Assembly: GCA_900199655.1 (NCBI GenBank)
Contig: FZRE01000002.1
Span: 124,001 to 188,000 of the forward strand
Direction of reading: 5' to 3'
Source: Prevotellaceae bacterium KH2P17
GTDB taxonomy: Bacteria; Bacteroidota; Bacteroidia; Bacteroidales; Bacteroidaceae
Length of the DNA: 64,000 nt
Every line of letters starts with the position of its first letter. Position 1 is the stretch's first letter. The notes beneath the pieces were generated by a model, which worked only from the letters and a program-made list of their open reading frames with translations, searched no databases and was not told the origin of the DNA. The translations under genes and the position numbers were made by a program. Shown in pieces: positions 53,469 to 60,796 of this stretch.

Positions 53469-53851
53469 AAAGAACACTCTGTACGCTCTGCCTCTGCCTG
53501 CTCGCGTGGCTGGCAGCATCGGCACAGAACCAGATAGACGAGCTGGTAAGCCACTACTCCATCATAGGCAACGGCTCGTTCACCACCGTCGTGAAGCGTA
53601 ACCCCAAGACCCGAGCCGTGCAGATGGTGGTCAAGACGCTCACGCTCAGCGGCCAGCACACGCGCTCCATGCTCCGTGCGTTCACGCAGGAGAAGAACAG
53701 CGGCACCTGGATGGAGCGCAAGGAGGGCGACACAACCATCCTTACGCTCGTTACGCACCAGCCCGGCAAGGAGCGCATCTACACCCTCCGCTACAGCGCG
53801 GACAACGCCTACACCGGCTCCAAGACCACCATCATCATTACCATGAAATAA
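53465..53851 (+). CDS. Small exported protein (DUF5024-like)
   Basis: This 128-residue protein has a signal peptide (MKRTLCTLCLCLLAWLAASAQ) and a compact mature part (IDELVSHYSIIGNGSFTTVVKRNPKTRAVQMVVKTL) with a strand-rich end. It resembles small Bacteroidetes exported proteins annotated DUF5024, which I recall near sigma factors; that match is tentative. Its start overlaps the putative anti-sigma stop (ATGA). It may be the periplasmic output or sensor of the sigma system. Confidence 0.7.
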   Translation: MKRTLCTLCLCLLAWLAASAQNQIDELVSHYSIIGNGSFTTVVKRNPKTRAVQMVVKTLTLSGQHTRSMLRAFTQEKNSGTWMERKEGDTTILTLVTHQPGKERIYTLRYSADNAYTGSKTTIIITMK

Positions 53852-53886
53852 AACCGGCGGCAGGAGAAGTCACCTCCCGCCGCCTT

Positions 53887-53996
53887 ATCCGTATTCACCC
53901 ATCATCCAACACCTCACCATCCATCACCCAACACCCATCACCCAGCCACCCAACACCCATCACCCAGCCACCCAACACCTATCACCCAACAACTTT
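53887..53996. repeat. C-rich 22-bp tandem array
   Basis: Units of the type ACACCCATCACCCAGCCACC start at 53909, 53931, 53953 and 53975, an exact 22-bp period, with a degenerate unit from 53887. The array runs into family A copy 4, whose first palindrome begins at 53998. Confidence 0.9.
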
Positions 53997-54060
53997 CGAC
54001 ACTTGTCTAACAATCGTGTGACACCTGTCGAACAATCGTGCGACAAGTGTCGAAAGTTGC
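53989..54060. repeat. Family A 22-bp-pitch palindrome array, copy 4
   Basis: GACACTTGTC follows AACTTTC at 53998, GACACCTGTC stands at 54020 and GACAAGTGTC at 54042, exactly 22 bp apart. Spacers are TAACAATCGTGT and GAACAATCGTGC. It lies between convergent genes. Confidence 0.93.
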
Positions 54061-54157
54061 TGAACGATAACTCCGGGAACCCGTAAGGCCCGTTTCCGCA
54101 CCCCCGCTGCACCGCTTCGGGCGGCCGGCAACGGCTCTGCCATCGGCTTTTAACTAC

Positions 54158-54298
54158 AGAGTGAGCGCAGCGAACGGTAACTTCTTTAACTTCCTTAACT
54201 TCTAAAAAAAGCAGCGAACGGTAACTTCTTTAACTTCCTTAACTTCTTAAAAAAGCAGCGAACGGTAACTTCCTTCACTTCATTAACTTCCTAATTCC
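54158..54298. repeat. 44-bp tandem repeat reaching into the phosphatase stop codon
   Basis: GCAGCGAACGGTAACTTC recurs at 54167, 54211 and 54255, an exact 44-bp period, each followed by TTTAACTTCCTTAACTTC-type sequence. The last copy provides the final codons and stop of the minus-strand histidine phosphatase gene. Confidence 0.9.
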
Positions 54299-55593
54299 GC
54301 CTTTCTCTGGGCCTCGTAGGCGTCAATCTTGTTGAGATAGAACTCGCGGAAGTCCTTCCAGTGGTAGTAGGGGGCGCAGTCCGTGGCGATGGGCAGCGTG
54401 GCCTCGTCCTCGTTCTGCAGCACTTTGAAGAGCACGTCCTTGTCGTCCGGCGACCTCCGATAGAACACTAACTGGATGTTACAGGCCATAGGAAAGATGC
54501 GATAGTCGTACCATTGCTCGTCGTCCAGCCGCTCCAAGTCGTCTATCTGCTTACCGTAGCCGTTGATGTCGAGCAAACACGTGAGGGGCATCACCATGGT
54601 ATCGTGGCCGAAACGCAGCGTGGCGCCGGGCTTGGGCAGGGCGATGCAGCTGTCTGCCTCGCTGATTATCTTGCGCAGGAGGTTGCGTTGCACAAAGGGT
54701 TGGCGCCCCTCCGTGAGCGGCGAGGGGCCGTAGGCAATGTACCACCAGGCGTTGCCACAGAGCCAGCTGTCGTACATTTCGTCGAATGTAAAGATGTCGT
54801 AGAGCGACAGCTTGTGCCTCAGTTCGGTGCTCTGCACGTTGCTGGCCAGCTTGAAAAGCTGGTCGCAGAGGCGCTGACCTTTGACCTCATGCTGCCAGTA
54901 GGCCTCGTCGTTGAAGAGCACCTGCATCAGGTGGCGGTAGTTCTGGTGGCGGCGGGCAAAGTCGTCGTAGGCCTTGCGGGCCTCCGGGCGCCGTTTCTCG
55001 CTAACCAGCAGCGTGTCGTCATAGTTCATGTAGTACATGTCGTGGTAGCTTGCATCGTGCCTGATGCGCAGCTGCGGGTTCATGACGAGCAGCTGCTGCA
55101 GGGCATTCTCCATCGAGAGAATGCAGCGGATAACGACCGTACTCTTGGCATCAACGTTGGCGGAGCCTGCAAACACCTCCGGAAAACGCTCGTACATGCG
55201 GCGCGCGATGTCCTTGTGCTGCTCGGCACCGCGCTGGGTCAGCTCGCCGTCTCGGCCCCTGGCTTCGTCGCGAATGAGGCTTACTTTCTGCAAAACTTCC
55301 TTTCCTTTGGCCGTCAGTTTGCCCAGGCTGTCGGCCCGGAGCAGGGTGAGATAAGGCTGGTCGTAGTCCTTCGTGCCGATGAGATAGCGCGAACCGTGGC
55401 GCCCGTAGTGGCTGATGTAGAAGGGTTTGTAGCCCTCCGGGGCCGGTGTAAGCTGCTTTTTCTGCGGCCCGGGATAAGCATAATAGTTGCTGCCGGAGAT
55501 GCTGATGTCGCGCCGGAAGTCCTTGCGCGACTGCTGGGCATGGATACCTGCCGAAACGAACAAGGCCAGCAGGAGGACAAGATACTTTTTCAT
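54283..55593 (-). CDS. Exported histidine acid phosphatase (MINPP-like)
   Basis: From the ATG at 55593 the 436-residue protein begins with a signal peptide (MKKYLVLLLALFVSAGIHAQ). The catalytic motif YGRHGSRY (RHGxR) lies near residue 65 and the proton-donor motif RFGHDTMVMPL (HD) in the C-terminal half, as in clade 2 histidine phosphatases such as phytases and multiple inositol polyphosphate phosphatases. It probably releases phosphate from inositol phosphates in the periplasm. A promoter upstream rules out the longer frame. The last residues (ELGS) and the stop lie in the 44-bp repeat array. Confidence 0.9.
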   Translation of the reverse strand: MKKYLVLLLALFVSAGIHAQQSRKDFRRDISISGSNYYAYPGPQKKQLTPAPEGYKPFYISHYGRHGSRYLIGTKDYDQPYLTLLRADSLGKLTAKGKEVLQKVSLIRDEARGRDGELTQRGAEQHKDIARRMYERFPEVFAGSANVDAKSTVVIRCILSMENALQQLLVMNPQLRIRHDASYHDMYYMNYDDTLLVSEKRRPEARKAYDDFARRHQNYRHLMQVLFNDEAYWQHEVKGQRLCDQLFKLASNVQSTELRHKLSLYDIFTFDEMYDSWLCGNAWWYIAYGPSPLTEGRQPFVQRNLLRKIISEADSCIALPKPGATLRFGHDTMVMPLTCLLDINGYGKQIDDLERLDDEQWYDYRIFPMACNIQLVFYRRSPDDKDVLFKVLQNEDEATLPIATDCAPYYHWKDFREFYLNKIDAYEAQRKAELGS

Positions 55594-55616
55594 GATGCGT
55601 TGCTTTGATTGTACGG

Positions 55617-55648
55617 CAAAGTTAAGATAAATATCATGGACGGGCAAA
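55617..55648 (-). promoter_or_regulatory. Promoter of the histidine phosphatase gene
   Basis: On the minus strand TTTG (55648-55645) and TAACTTTG (55624-55617) are 20 bp apart; leader about 20 nt. A plus-strand -7 element TATATTTG (55667-55674) for the divergent gene lies 19 bp beyond. Confidence 0.85.
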
Positions 55649-55725
55649 TAATCGCATCAATTTTCGTATATTTGCAGGGCGACGGCGCCGGTCGGCCCCA
55701 TCCGCAAACCCAAACACCAACCGTC

Positions 55726-57990
55726 ATGAACAAGAACATTCTCTCCGCCCTGCTCTTCGTACTGCTGCCATGCCTGCAGTTGCCTGCCCAGATAACGCTC
55801 GTGGAACAGGGCAAGCCCAAAGCCCGCATCGTTTACAATGCCCGCAACGCCGCTGATGCCTCGGCGGCACAGCTGCTCAACAAGTTCATTGGCCGCATCT
55901 CGGGCACCCGGCTGCCCACAGTGGGCGACGTGAAGGATGCCCGCAGGGGCGACGTAGTGATAGGCGGGCAGACTGAAAGGGCAGGGGAGGACGGCTTCCT
56001 CATCCGTTGCAGCGACGGGAGGCTGACCATCAGCAGCGGTGGCGACAAGGGTTCGCTGCTCGGGGTGGTGCATCTGCTGGAGCGATACCTGGGCTGCGAC
56101 TACTTTGCCCGCAACGTGTGGCAGGCGCCCAAGCGGCAAACCATTACCCTGCCGGCACTGGACTGGGCCGAGACGCCGGCCTTCCGCTACCGCCAGACGC
56201 AGAGTTACGGCACCGAGGATGCCGACTACCGCGCCTGGTACGGACTGGAGGAACCCGACCAGATGTTTGCCGGAAACCTGTGGGTGCACACCTTCAACCA
56301 GATTCTGCCGGCCAGCCGATACGGCCGACGGCACCCGGAATGGTACTCGATGATTAACGGCCGCCGCCAGCCCGGCGACCACTCGCAGTGGTGCCTCACC
56401 AATGAGGAGGTGTTCGAGGCCGCCTGCAACAAGATTGACAGCATCTTCCGCGCCCATCCGGGCATGAAGATGATATCCGTGAGCCAGAACGACGGCAACA
56501 ACACCAACTGCCAATGCCCCTCCTGCCGCAGGCTGGAAGAGGCCGAAGGGTCGCCCTCCGGGCCCATCATCCACTTCATGAACAAGCTCGCCAGGCGCTT
56601 TCCGGACAAGGAATTCTCCACCCTCGCCTACCTTTTCTCCATGCAACCGCCGCGCCATGTGCGGCCGCTGCCCAACGTGAACATCATGCTCTGCAGCATC
56701 GACTGCCGCCGCGAGGTGCCGCTGACCGACAATGAGAGCGGGCGCGAGTTCATGAGAGCCATCGACGGATGGGCCAAGATATCGCGCAACATCTTTGTGT
56801 GGGACTACGGAATAAACTTCGACAACATGGTTGCTCCATTCCCCAACCTGCACGTGCTGCAACCTAACATGCGCATATTCCGCAGCCACAACGCCAACAT
56901 GCTGTTCGAGCAGGTGAACGGAACACGCGGAACAGACTTCGCGGAGCTGCGCGGCTACCTCATCGGCAAGCTGATGTGGAACCCCGATATGAACGCAGAT
57001 TCGCTCACGCACGCCTTCCTTAGCGGCTATTACGGTGCCGCCGCGCCCGCCATCTACCAATACCTAAAGGTGCGTGAGGGCGCCTTGCTGGCCGGCGAGG
57101 CACCGCTGTGGATTTACGACTCGACCATTTCGCACAAGGACGGAATGCTCAACGACCGCTGCATGAAGCGCTACCAGCAGCTCTTCGACGAAGCAGAAGC
57201 GGCCGTGGAGGCCGACAGCGTGCTGCTAAGCCGCGTGCAGCTGAGCCGCCTGCCCATCATGTACGCCGAGCTGGAGATTGCCCGCACGCGCACGGGAGGA
57301 GATACCGACGACATCCGCCGCAAAGTGGCAACCTTCAAACAGCAGTGCATCCGCTTTGGCGTAAAGAGCCTGAACGAGCGCAACAACAGCCCGGCAGACT
57401 ACTGCGACCTGTACCTCAAGCGCTTCATGCCGCAGGCCGAACCCAGCAAGGCCATAGGAGCAAAGGTTACCTACCAGCAGCCTCCGGCCGAAAGATACCG
57501 CAACATAGCCGACCGGGCACTGACGGACGGCCTCTACGGAGGCGCCAGCTACGTGGAGAGTTGGGTGGGGTGGGAAGGCAAGGACGCCGACTTTACCATC
57601 GACCTGGGCCGCGAGATGCCCGTTACTGCCGTCTCTACCGACTGCCTGCACCAGCTTGGAGCGTGGGTGCTGCTGCCCCGCAGCGTAACCTATCAGGTCT
57701 CTGCGGACGGCCGCCGGTACGTTCCATTCGGCCAGCCTTACGTCTTCAGCGAGGACCGCGACCTCACCATCAAGTACAAACAGGCCACGGCAAACGTGCC
57801 GCAGGCCGTGAACGTGCGCTATATCAAGGTGCATGTGGCCACGATAGGGCAGTGTCCGGCGTGGCACTACGGCGTGGGGCACCCCGCCTGGTTCTTTATT
57901 GATGAGGTGGAAGTTAAAACCTCTCCCCGACCCTCCCCGAAGGGGAGGGAGGTACTTACAGCGTCTCCCTCGCTCTCTCTTGAAGAATAA
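55726..57990 (+). CDS. Exported DUF4838-like glycan-active protein with a C-terminal discoidin-type domain
   Basis: From the ATG at 55726 the 754-residue protein has a signal peptide (MNKNILSALLFVLLPCLQLPAQ), an alpha-glucuronidase-like N-terminal domain (KGSLLGVVHLLERYLGCDYFARNVW), a central TIM-barrel-like DUF4838 region (ISVSQNDGNNTNCQCPSC, IFVWDYGINFDN) and an F5/8 type C-like module (VESWVGWEGKDADFTIDLGREMPV...FIDEVEV). It should act on a polysaccharide or glycan in the periplasm; the substrate is unknown. The last 23 or so residues (TSPRPSPKGREVL and onwards) are translated from an intergenic repeat and are not part of the domain. Confidence 0.82.
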   Translation: MNKNILSALLFVLLPCLQLPAQITLVEQGKPKARIVYNARNAADASAAQLLNKFIGRISGTRLPTVGDVKDARRGDVVIGGQTERAGEDGFLIRCSDGRLTISSGGDKGSLLGVVHLLERYLGCDYFARNVWQAPKRQTITLPALDWAETPAFRYRQTQSYGTEDADYRAWYGLEEPDQMFAGNLWVHTFNQILPASRYGRRHPEWYSMINGRRQPGDHSQWCLTNEEVFEAACNKIDSIFRAHPGMKMISVSQNDGNNTNCQCPSCRRLEEAEGSPSGPIIHFMNKLARRFPDKEFSTLAYLFSMQPPRHVRPLPNVNIMLCSIDCRREVPLTDNESGREFMRAIDGWAKISRNIFVWDYGINFDNMVAPFPNLHVLQPNMRIFRSHNANMLFEQVNGTRGTDFAELRGYLIGKLMWNPDMNADSLTHAFLSGYYGAAAPAIYQYLKVREGALLAGEAPLWIYDSTISHKDGMLNDRCMKRYQQLFDEAEAAVEADSVLLSRVQLSRLPIMYAELEIARTRTGGDTDDIRRKVATFKQQCIRFGVKSLNERNNSPADYCDLYLKRFMPQAEPSKAIGAKVTYQQPPAERYRNIADRALTDGLYGGASYVESWVGWEGKDADFTIDLGREMPVTAVSTDCLHQLGAWVLLPRSVTYQVSADGRRYVPFGQPYVFSEDRDLTIKYKQATANVPQAVNVRYIKVHVATIGQCPAWHYGVGHPAWFFIDEVEVKTSPRPSPKGREVLTASPSLSLEE

Positions 57991-58117
57991 GGGGGCGAAA
58001 GGAGGAGAGTTTCGCACTCGCTTCACAAGAATGAGGGTACGAAAGGATAAGAGTTTCCCGCTCGCTTCACAAGAATGAGGGTACGAAAGGGGGAGAGTTT
58101 CACACTCGCTTCACAAA
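57991..58117. repeat. 44-bp tandem repeat, three copies
   Basis: CTCGCTTCACAAGAATGAGG-type units recur with CTCG at 58017, 58061 and 58105, an exact 44-bp period, each preceded by GAGAGTTTCGCA-like sequence. Confidence 0.9.
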
Positions 58118-58161
58118 GGAGAGGGAGCTGGAGGAAAGGAGTGGGGGCGTTGGAGGTATCG

Positions 58162-58220
58162 TTCAAGGGACTTGATGATGCCCTTCAAGGGGCTTGAAGG
58201 TATGGGTCAAGAGGCTTGAA
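58162..58220. repeat. Family B 22-bp-pitch palindrome array, copy 4
   Basis: TTCAAGGGACTTGAT at 58162, TTCAAGGGGCTTGAA at 58184 and GTCAAGAGGCTTGAA at 58206 are exactly 22 bp apart, between the convergent DUF4838-like and fructokinase genes. Confidence 0.92.
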
Positions 58221-58249
58221 CGATAGCTCTTTCAAACGCGCTCATAATC

Positions 58250-58400
58250 AGCGGGTTATCTTCTCCTGTCCTCCGCCTTCCAAGGAGAGGATAAGTGGGC
58301 CACGCGGAACTGGCAGATAAAGGAATGAGAACAGCAGATAAGCAAAGCTGACGGGCCGGCCTCCTCCCCTTGGAAAGGGGAGGTTGGGAGGGGATGACAG
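58250..58400. repeat. Family C paired-palindrome element
   Basis: A diverged palindrome (58270-58290) and a standard one (58363-58383) lie inverted with centres 93 bp apart, close to the 91 and 92 bp of the copies at 9.1 and 35.3 kb. Confidence 0.7.
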
Positions 58401-58445
58401 GTTACTTGCTTCGCCAAACACATAACCCGGTACCCTTAACTCACA

Positions 58446-58503
58446 GAAAACAAAAAGGCGGACGAACAAACTACAGCCCTAAACTGCGTTTATTCGTCCG
58501 CCT
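58446..58503 (-). terminator. Terminator of the fructan operon
   Basis: GGCGGACGAA and TTCGTCCGCC form a 10-bp stem around a loop of about 25 bases; on the minus strand the stem is followed by TTTTTGTTTTC. It lies about 50 bases past the fructokinase stop. Confidence 0.8.
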
Positions 58504-58549
58504 ACAAGTACCTCCCTCCCCTTCGGGGAGGGTCGGGGAGGGGTTTTGT

Positions 58550-59431
58550 TTACTTCACCCTGTCCAGCAGCTCCTGCGGTAGCTTGGGCATGGCGCCGTT
58601 CTGCGTGCACACAAAGGCACTCACCTCAACGGCCAGCTTGTGGGCTTCCTGCATGGGCATGCCGGCAAGTATGGCGGCCGTAAAGCCTCCGGTAAAGGAG
58701 TCGCCGGCGCCAACGGTGTCGGCAACGTCTACGAGCGGCGTCTCCTGATAGCTCACCAGGCCCGGTGCAAACACGTAGGAGCCGTTTACGCCGCACGTGA
58801 GCACGAGCATGTTCAGATTGTACTTGCCCAGTATGAGCCAGCACTTGTTCTCCATGTCGAGGCCCGGATAGCCGAAGAGGCGGCCGATGGTAACCAGCTC
58901 CTCGTCGTTTATCTTGAGCACGTTGCAGCTGCGCAGGCTGTCGCAAATTACCTCTTTGGAGTAGAAGTTCTGACGTAGATTGATGTCGAATATCTTGAGG
59001 CAGGACATTGGCGTGGCGCCGAGGAAGCGGCGGATGGTGTCGCGCGACACGCTGCTGCGCTGGGCCAGCGAGCCGAAGCACACGGCCTGGCAGTTGTGGG
59101 CGGCCTCCTCAATCTCGGGAGTAAAGGGGATGTTGTCCCATGCCACATCGGTCTTGATGTCGTAGGTAGGCACACCCTCATCGTCGAGTGTTACCTGCAC
59201 GGTTCCTGTAGGAAAGTCAACGCGCGGCATGATGTAGTGCAGCTGTTTCTCGTCAAAGGCTTTCAGGGTTTCTGTTCCCAGTTCGTCGTTGCCCACTGCA
59301 CTGATGGCATAGGCTTCGTTGCCAAACTGGCTGGCGTGATAAGCAAAGTTAGCGGGCGCTCCGCCCAGTTTTCGTCCTTCGGGAAGGCAGTCCCAGAGAG
59401 CCTCTCCCAGTCCAACAATTATCTTTTTCAT
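58550..59431 (-). CDS. Fructokinase-type PfkB sugar kinase
   Basis: This 293-residue kinase begins MKKIIVGLGEALWDCLPEGRKLGGAPANFAYHASQFG, the fructokinase-like N terminus, and carries DTVGAGDSFTGGFTAAIL with the catalytic aspartate. It phosphorylates fructose released by the GH32 enzymes and imported by the adjacent permease; the specificity is inferred from context and N-terminal similarity. It is the last gene of the GH32-MFS-kinase run, separated from the permease by 182 bases of repeat-like sequence. Confidence 0.88.
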   Translation of the reverse strand: MKKIIVGLGEALWDCLPEGRKLGGAPANFAYHASQFGNEAYAISAVGNDELGTETLKAFDEKQLHYIMPRVDFPTGTVQVTLDDEGVPTYDIKTDVAWDNIPFTPEIEEAAHNCQAVCFGSLAQRSSVSRDTIRRFLGATPMSCLKIFDINLRQNFYSKEVICDSLRSCNVLKINDEELVTIGRLFGYPGLDMENKCWLILGKYNLNMLVLTCGVNGSYVFAPGLVSYQETPLVDVADTVGAGDSFTGGFTAAILAGMPMQEAHKLAVEVSAFVCTQNGAMPKLPQELLDRVK

Positions 59432-59613
59432 TTGATTTTTGGGGTTTGTTTTTATTTGTAGAAGTTGGAGAAGATAAAGAAGTTATCGCTTCCTTCGGTC
59501 GCTCGAGAAGTTAAAGCCAATGGTTTGGCGTTTCAGGAACAAGGCAAATGGCCTTTAACTTCCGTATCTTCTTTAACTTCTTTAACTTCTGTAATCATCT
59601 TGTTTGCTAAAAC
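59432..59613. repeat. Repeat-like spacer between fructokinase and permease
   Basis: No gene is seen. TTTAACTTC-type repeats (59568-59589) resemble the 54.2 kb array, and GAAGTTAAAG near 59511 pairs with CTTTAACTTC near 59551 to form a possible hairpin. Confidence 0.6.
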
Positions 59614-60771
59614 CTAATGTTTAATCTTCGGAATGTACGACAGCACGTACAGCACACCAACGGCCATGATGAGCACTGCGCCCTTCTGTCCTATGGCGTC
59701 GCTGGCGAATCCCATGAGTAAAGGAAAGACCGTGCCGCCGAAGAGTCCCATGATCATCAGGCCCGAAACCTCGTTCTTCTTTTCCGGAACGCTGAGCAAA
59801 GCCTGCGTGAACACGATGGAGAAAAGGTTGGAGTTGCCGTAGCCCACCAGTGCAATGGCCGTGTAGAGCACCAGCTTGGAGGTTCCGAAGAACAGTCCCA
59901 CCATGCTCAAAACCAGCATGCAGGTGGAGATGATGAAGAAGCTCTTGTTGCTCATCACGCGCAGGAAGAAGCTGCCGGTGAGGCATCCGATGGTACGGAA
60001 GATAAAGTAGAGCGAGGTGGCAAAGGCCGCATCGTTGAGCGTCATGCCCAACCGCTCCATCAAAATCTTAGGAGCAGTGGTGTTGGTGCCCACGTCGATG
60101 CCCACGTGGCACATGATGGCAAGGAACGAGAAGAGCACGATGGGCGTGCCGAGCAGCTTGAGGCACTCGGCAAAAGTTGAGGGCTTGCCCTCTATCTTCT
60201 CCTCCTCAATGGGCGTGGAGAGCAGCAGCAGCGACGCCACAATGCCGATTACCATGTATATAGGGAACAGTACGCGCCACTCGAGGCCAAAGCTCGGGAT
60301 GGTGGCTTTGGCTCCCCACATGGCTATATACGGTGCCATGAACGACGCGATGGCCTTTACGAACTGGCCGAAGGTGAGCGTCGAGGCCAGGTTTCCGCCC
60401 TTGATGACGGTAGAAACCAGCGGGTTAAGCGACGTCTGCATGAGCGCGTTGCCGATGCCAAGGAGCGAGAAGGCTACCAGCATGAGGTAGAACCCCTCGC
60501 CGAAGATGGGCAGCAGCAGCGAAAATACGGTGATGACGAGCGACAGCAGCACTGTTTTCTTGCGCCCGATGCGGTTCATCAGCATGCCCGTAGGCACGGA
60601 GAAAATGAGGAACCAGAAAAATACAAGCGACGGAAACACGTTGGCCACGGAGTCTGTAAGCCCCAAGTCTTCTTTTACATAATTGGAGGCAATGCCCACC
60701 AAGTCCACGAATCCCATTGCGAAAAAGCACAGCATGATGGGAATCAAAGTCAGTTTTTTAGTCTTGCTCAT
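59614..60771 (-). CDS. MFS sugar permease (FucP/GlcP-like), probable fructose transporter
   Basis: This 385-residue transporter has twelve predicted helices, the inter-helix motif MNRIGRKKTVL (between helices 2 and 3), and NPLVSTV and FVKAIASFMAPYIAMWG segments characteristic of the fucose:proton symporter subfamily. It lies between a GH32 enzyme (25-base gap) and the fructokinase, so fructose is the likely substrate, taken up with protons across the inner membrane. The assignment of substrate is from context. Confidence 0.88.
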   Translation of the reverse strand: MSKTKKLTLIPIMLCFFAMGFVDLVGIASNYVKEDLGLTDSVANVFPSLVFFWFLIFSVPTGMLMNRIGRKKTVLLSLVITVFSLLLPIFGEGFYLMLVAFSLLGIGNALMQTSLNPLVSTVIKGGNLASTLTFGQFVKAIASFMAPYIAMWGAKATIPSFGLEWRVLFPIYMVIGIVASLLLLSTPIEEEKIEGKPSTFAECLKLLGTPIVLFSFLAIMCHVGIDVGTNTTAPKILMERLGMTLNDAAFATSLYFIFRTIGCLTGSFFLRVMSNKSFFIISTCMLVLSMVGLFFGTSKLVLYTAIALVGYGNSNLFSIVFTQALLSVPEKKNEVSGLMIMGLFGGTVFPLLMGFASDAIGQKGAVLIMAVGVLYVLSYIPKIKH

Positions 60772-60796
60772 TGTTGTTTATAGGTTTGATAGGTTT

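Larger units (their letters stand above)
57916..58548. repeat. Region bounded by 40-bp inverted repeats
   Basis: About 57916-57955 and 58508-58548 are near-perfect inverted copies (AAAACCTCTCCCCGACCCTC outward, with an internal CCCTCCCCGAAGGGGAGGG palindrome). Between them lie a 44-bp array, a family B element, a family C pair and a terminator. The left copy codes the end of the upstream gene. Confidence 0.75.

Noticed and set aside
475..58220. CRISPR arrays as an explanation for the regularly spaced repeats
   Set aside because: The 22-bp arrays have only three units, the parts between palindromes are conserved among copies rather than unique, and no cas genes are present.
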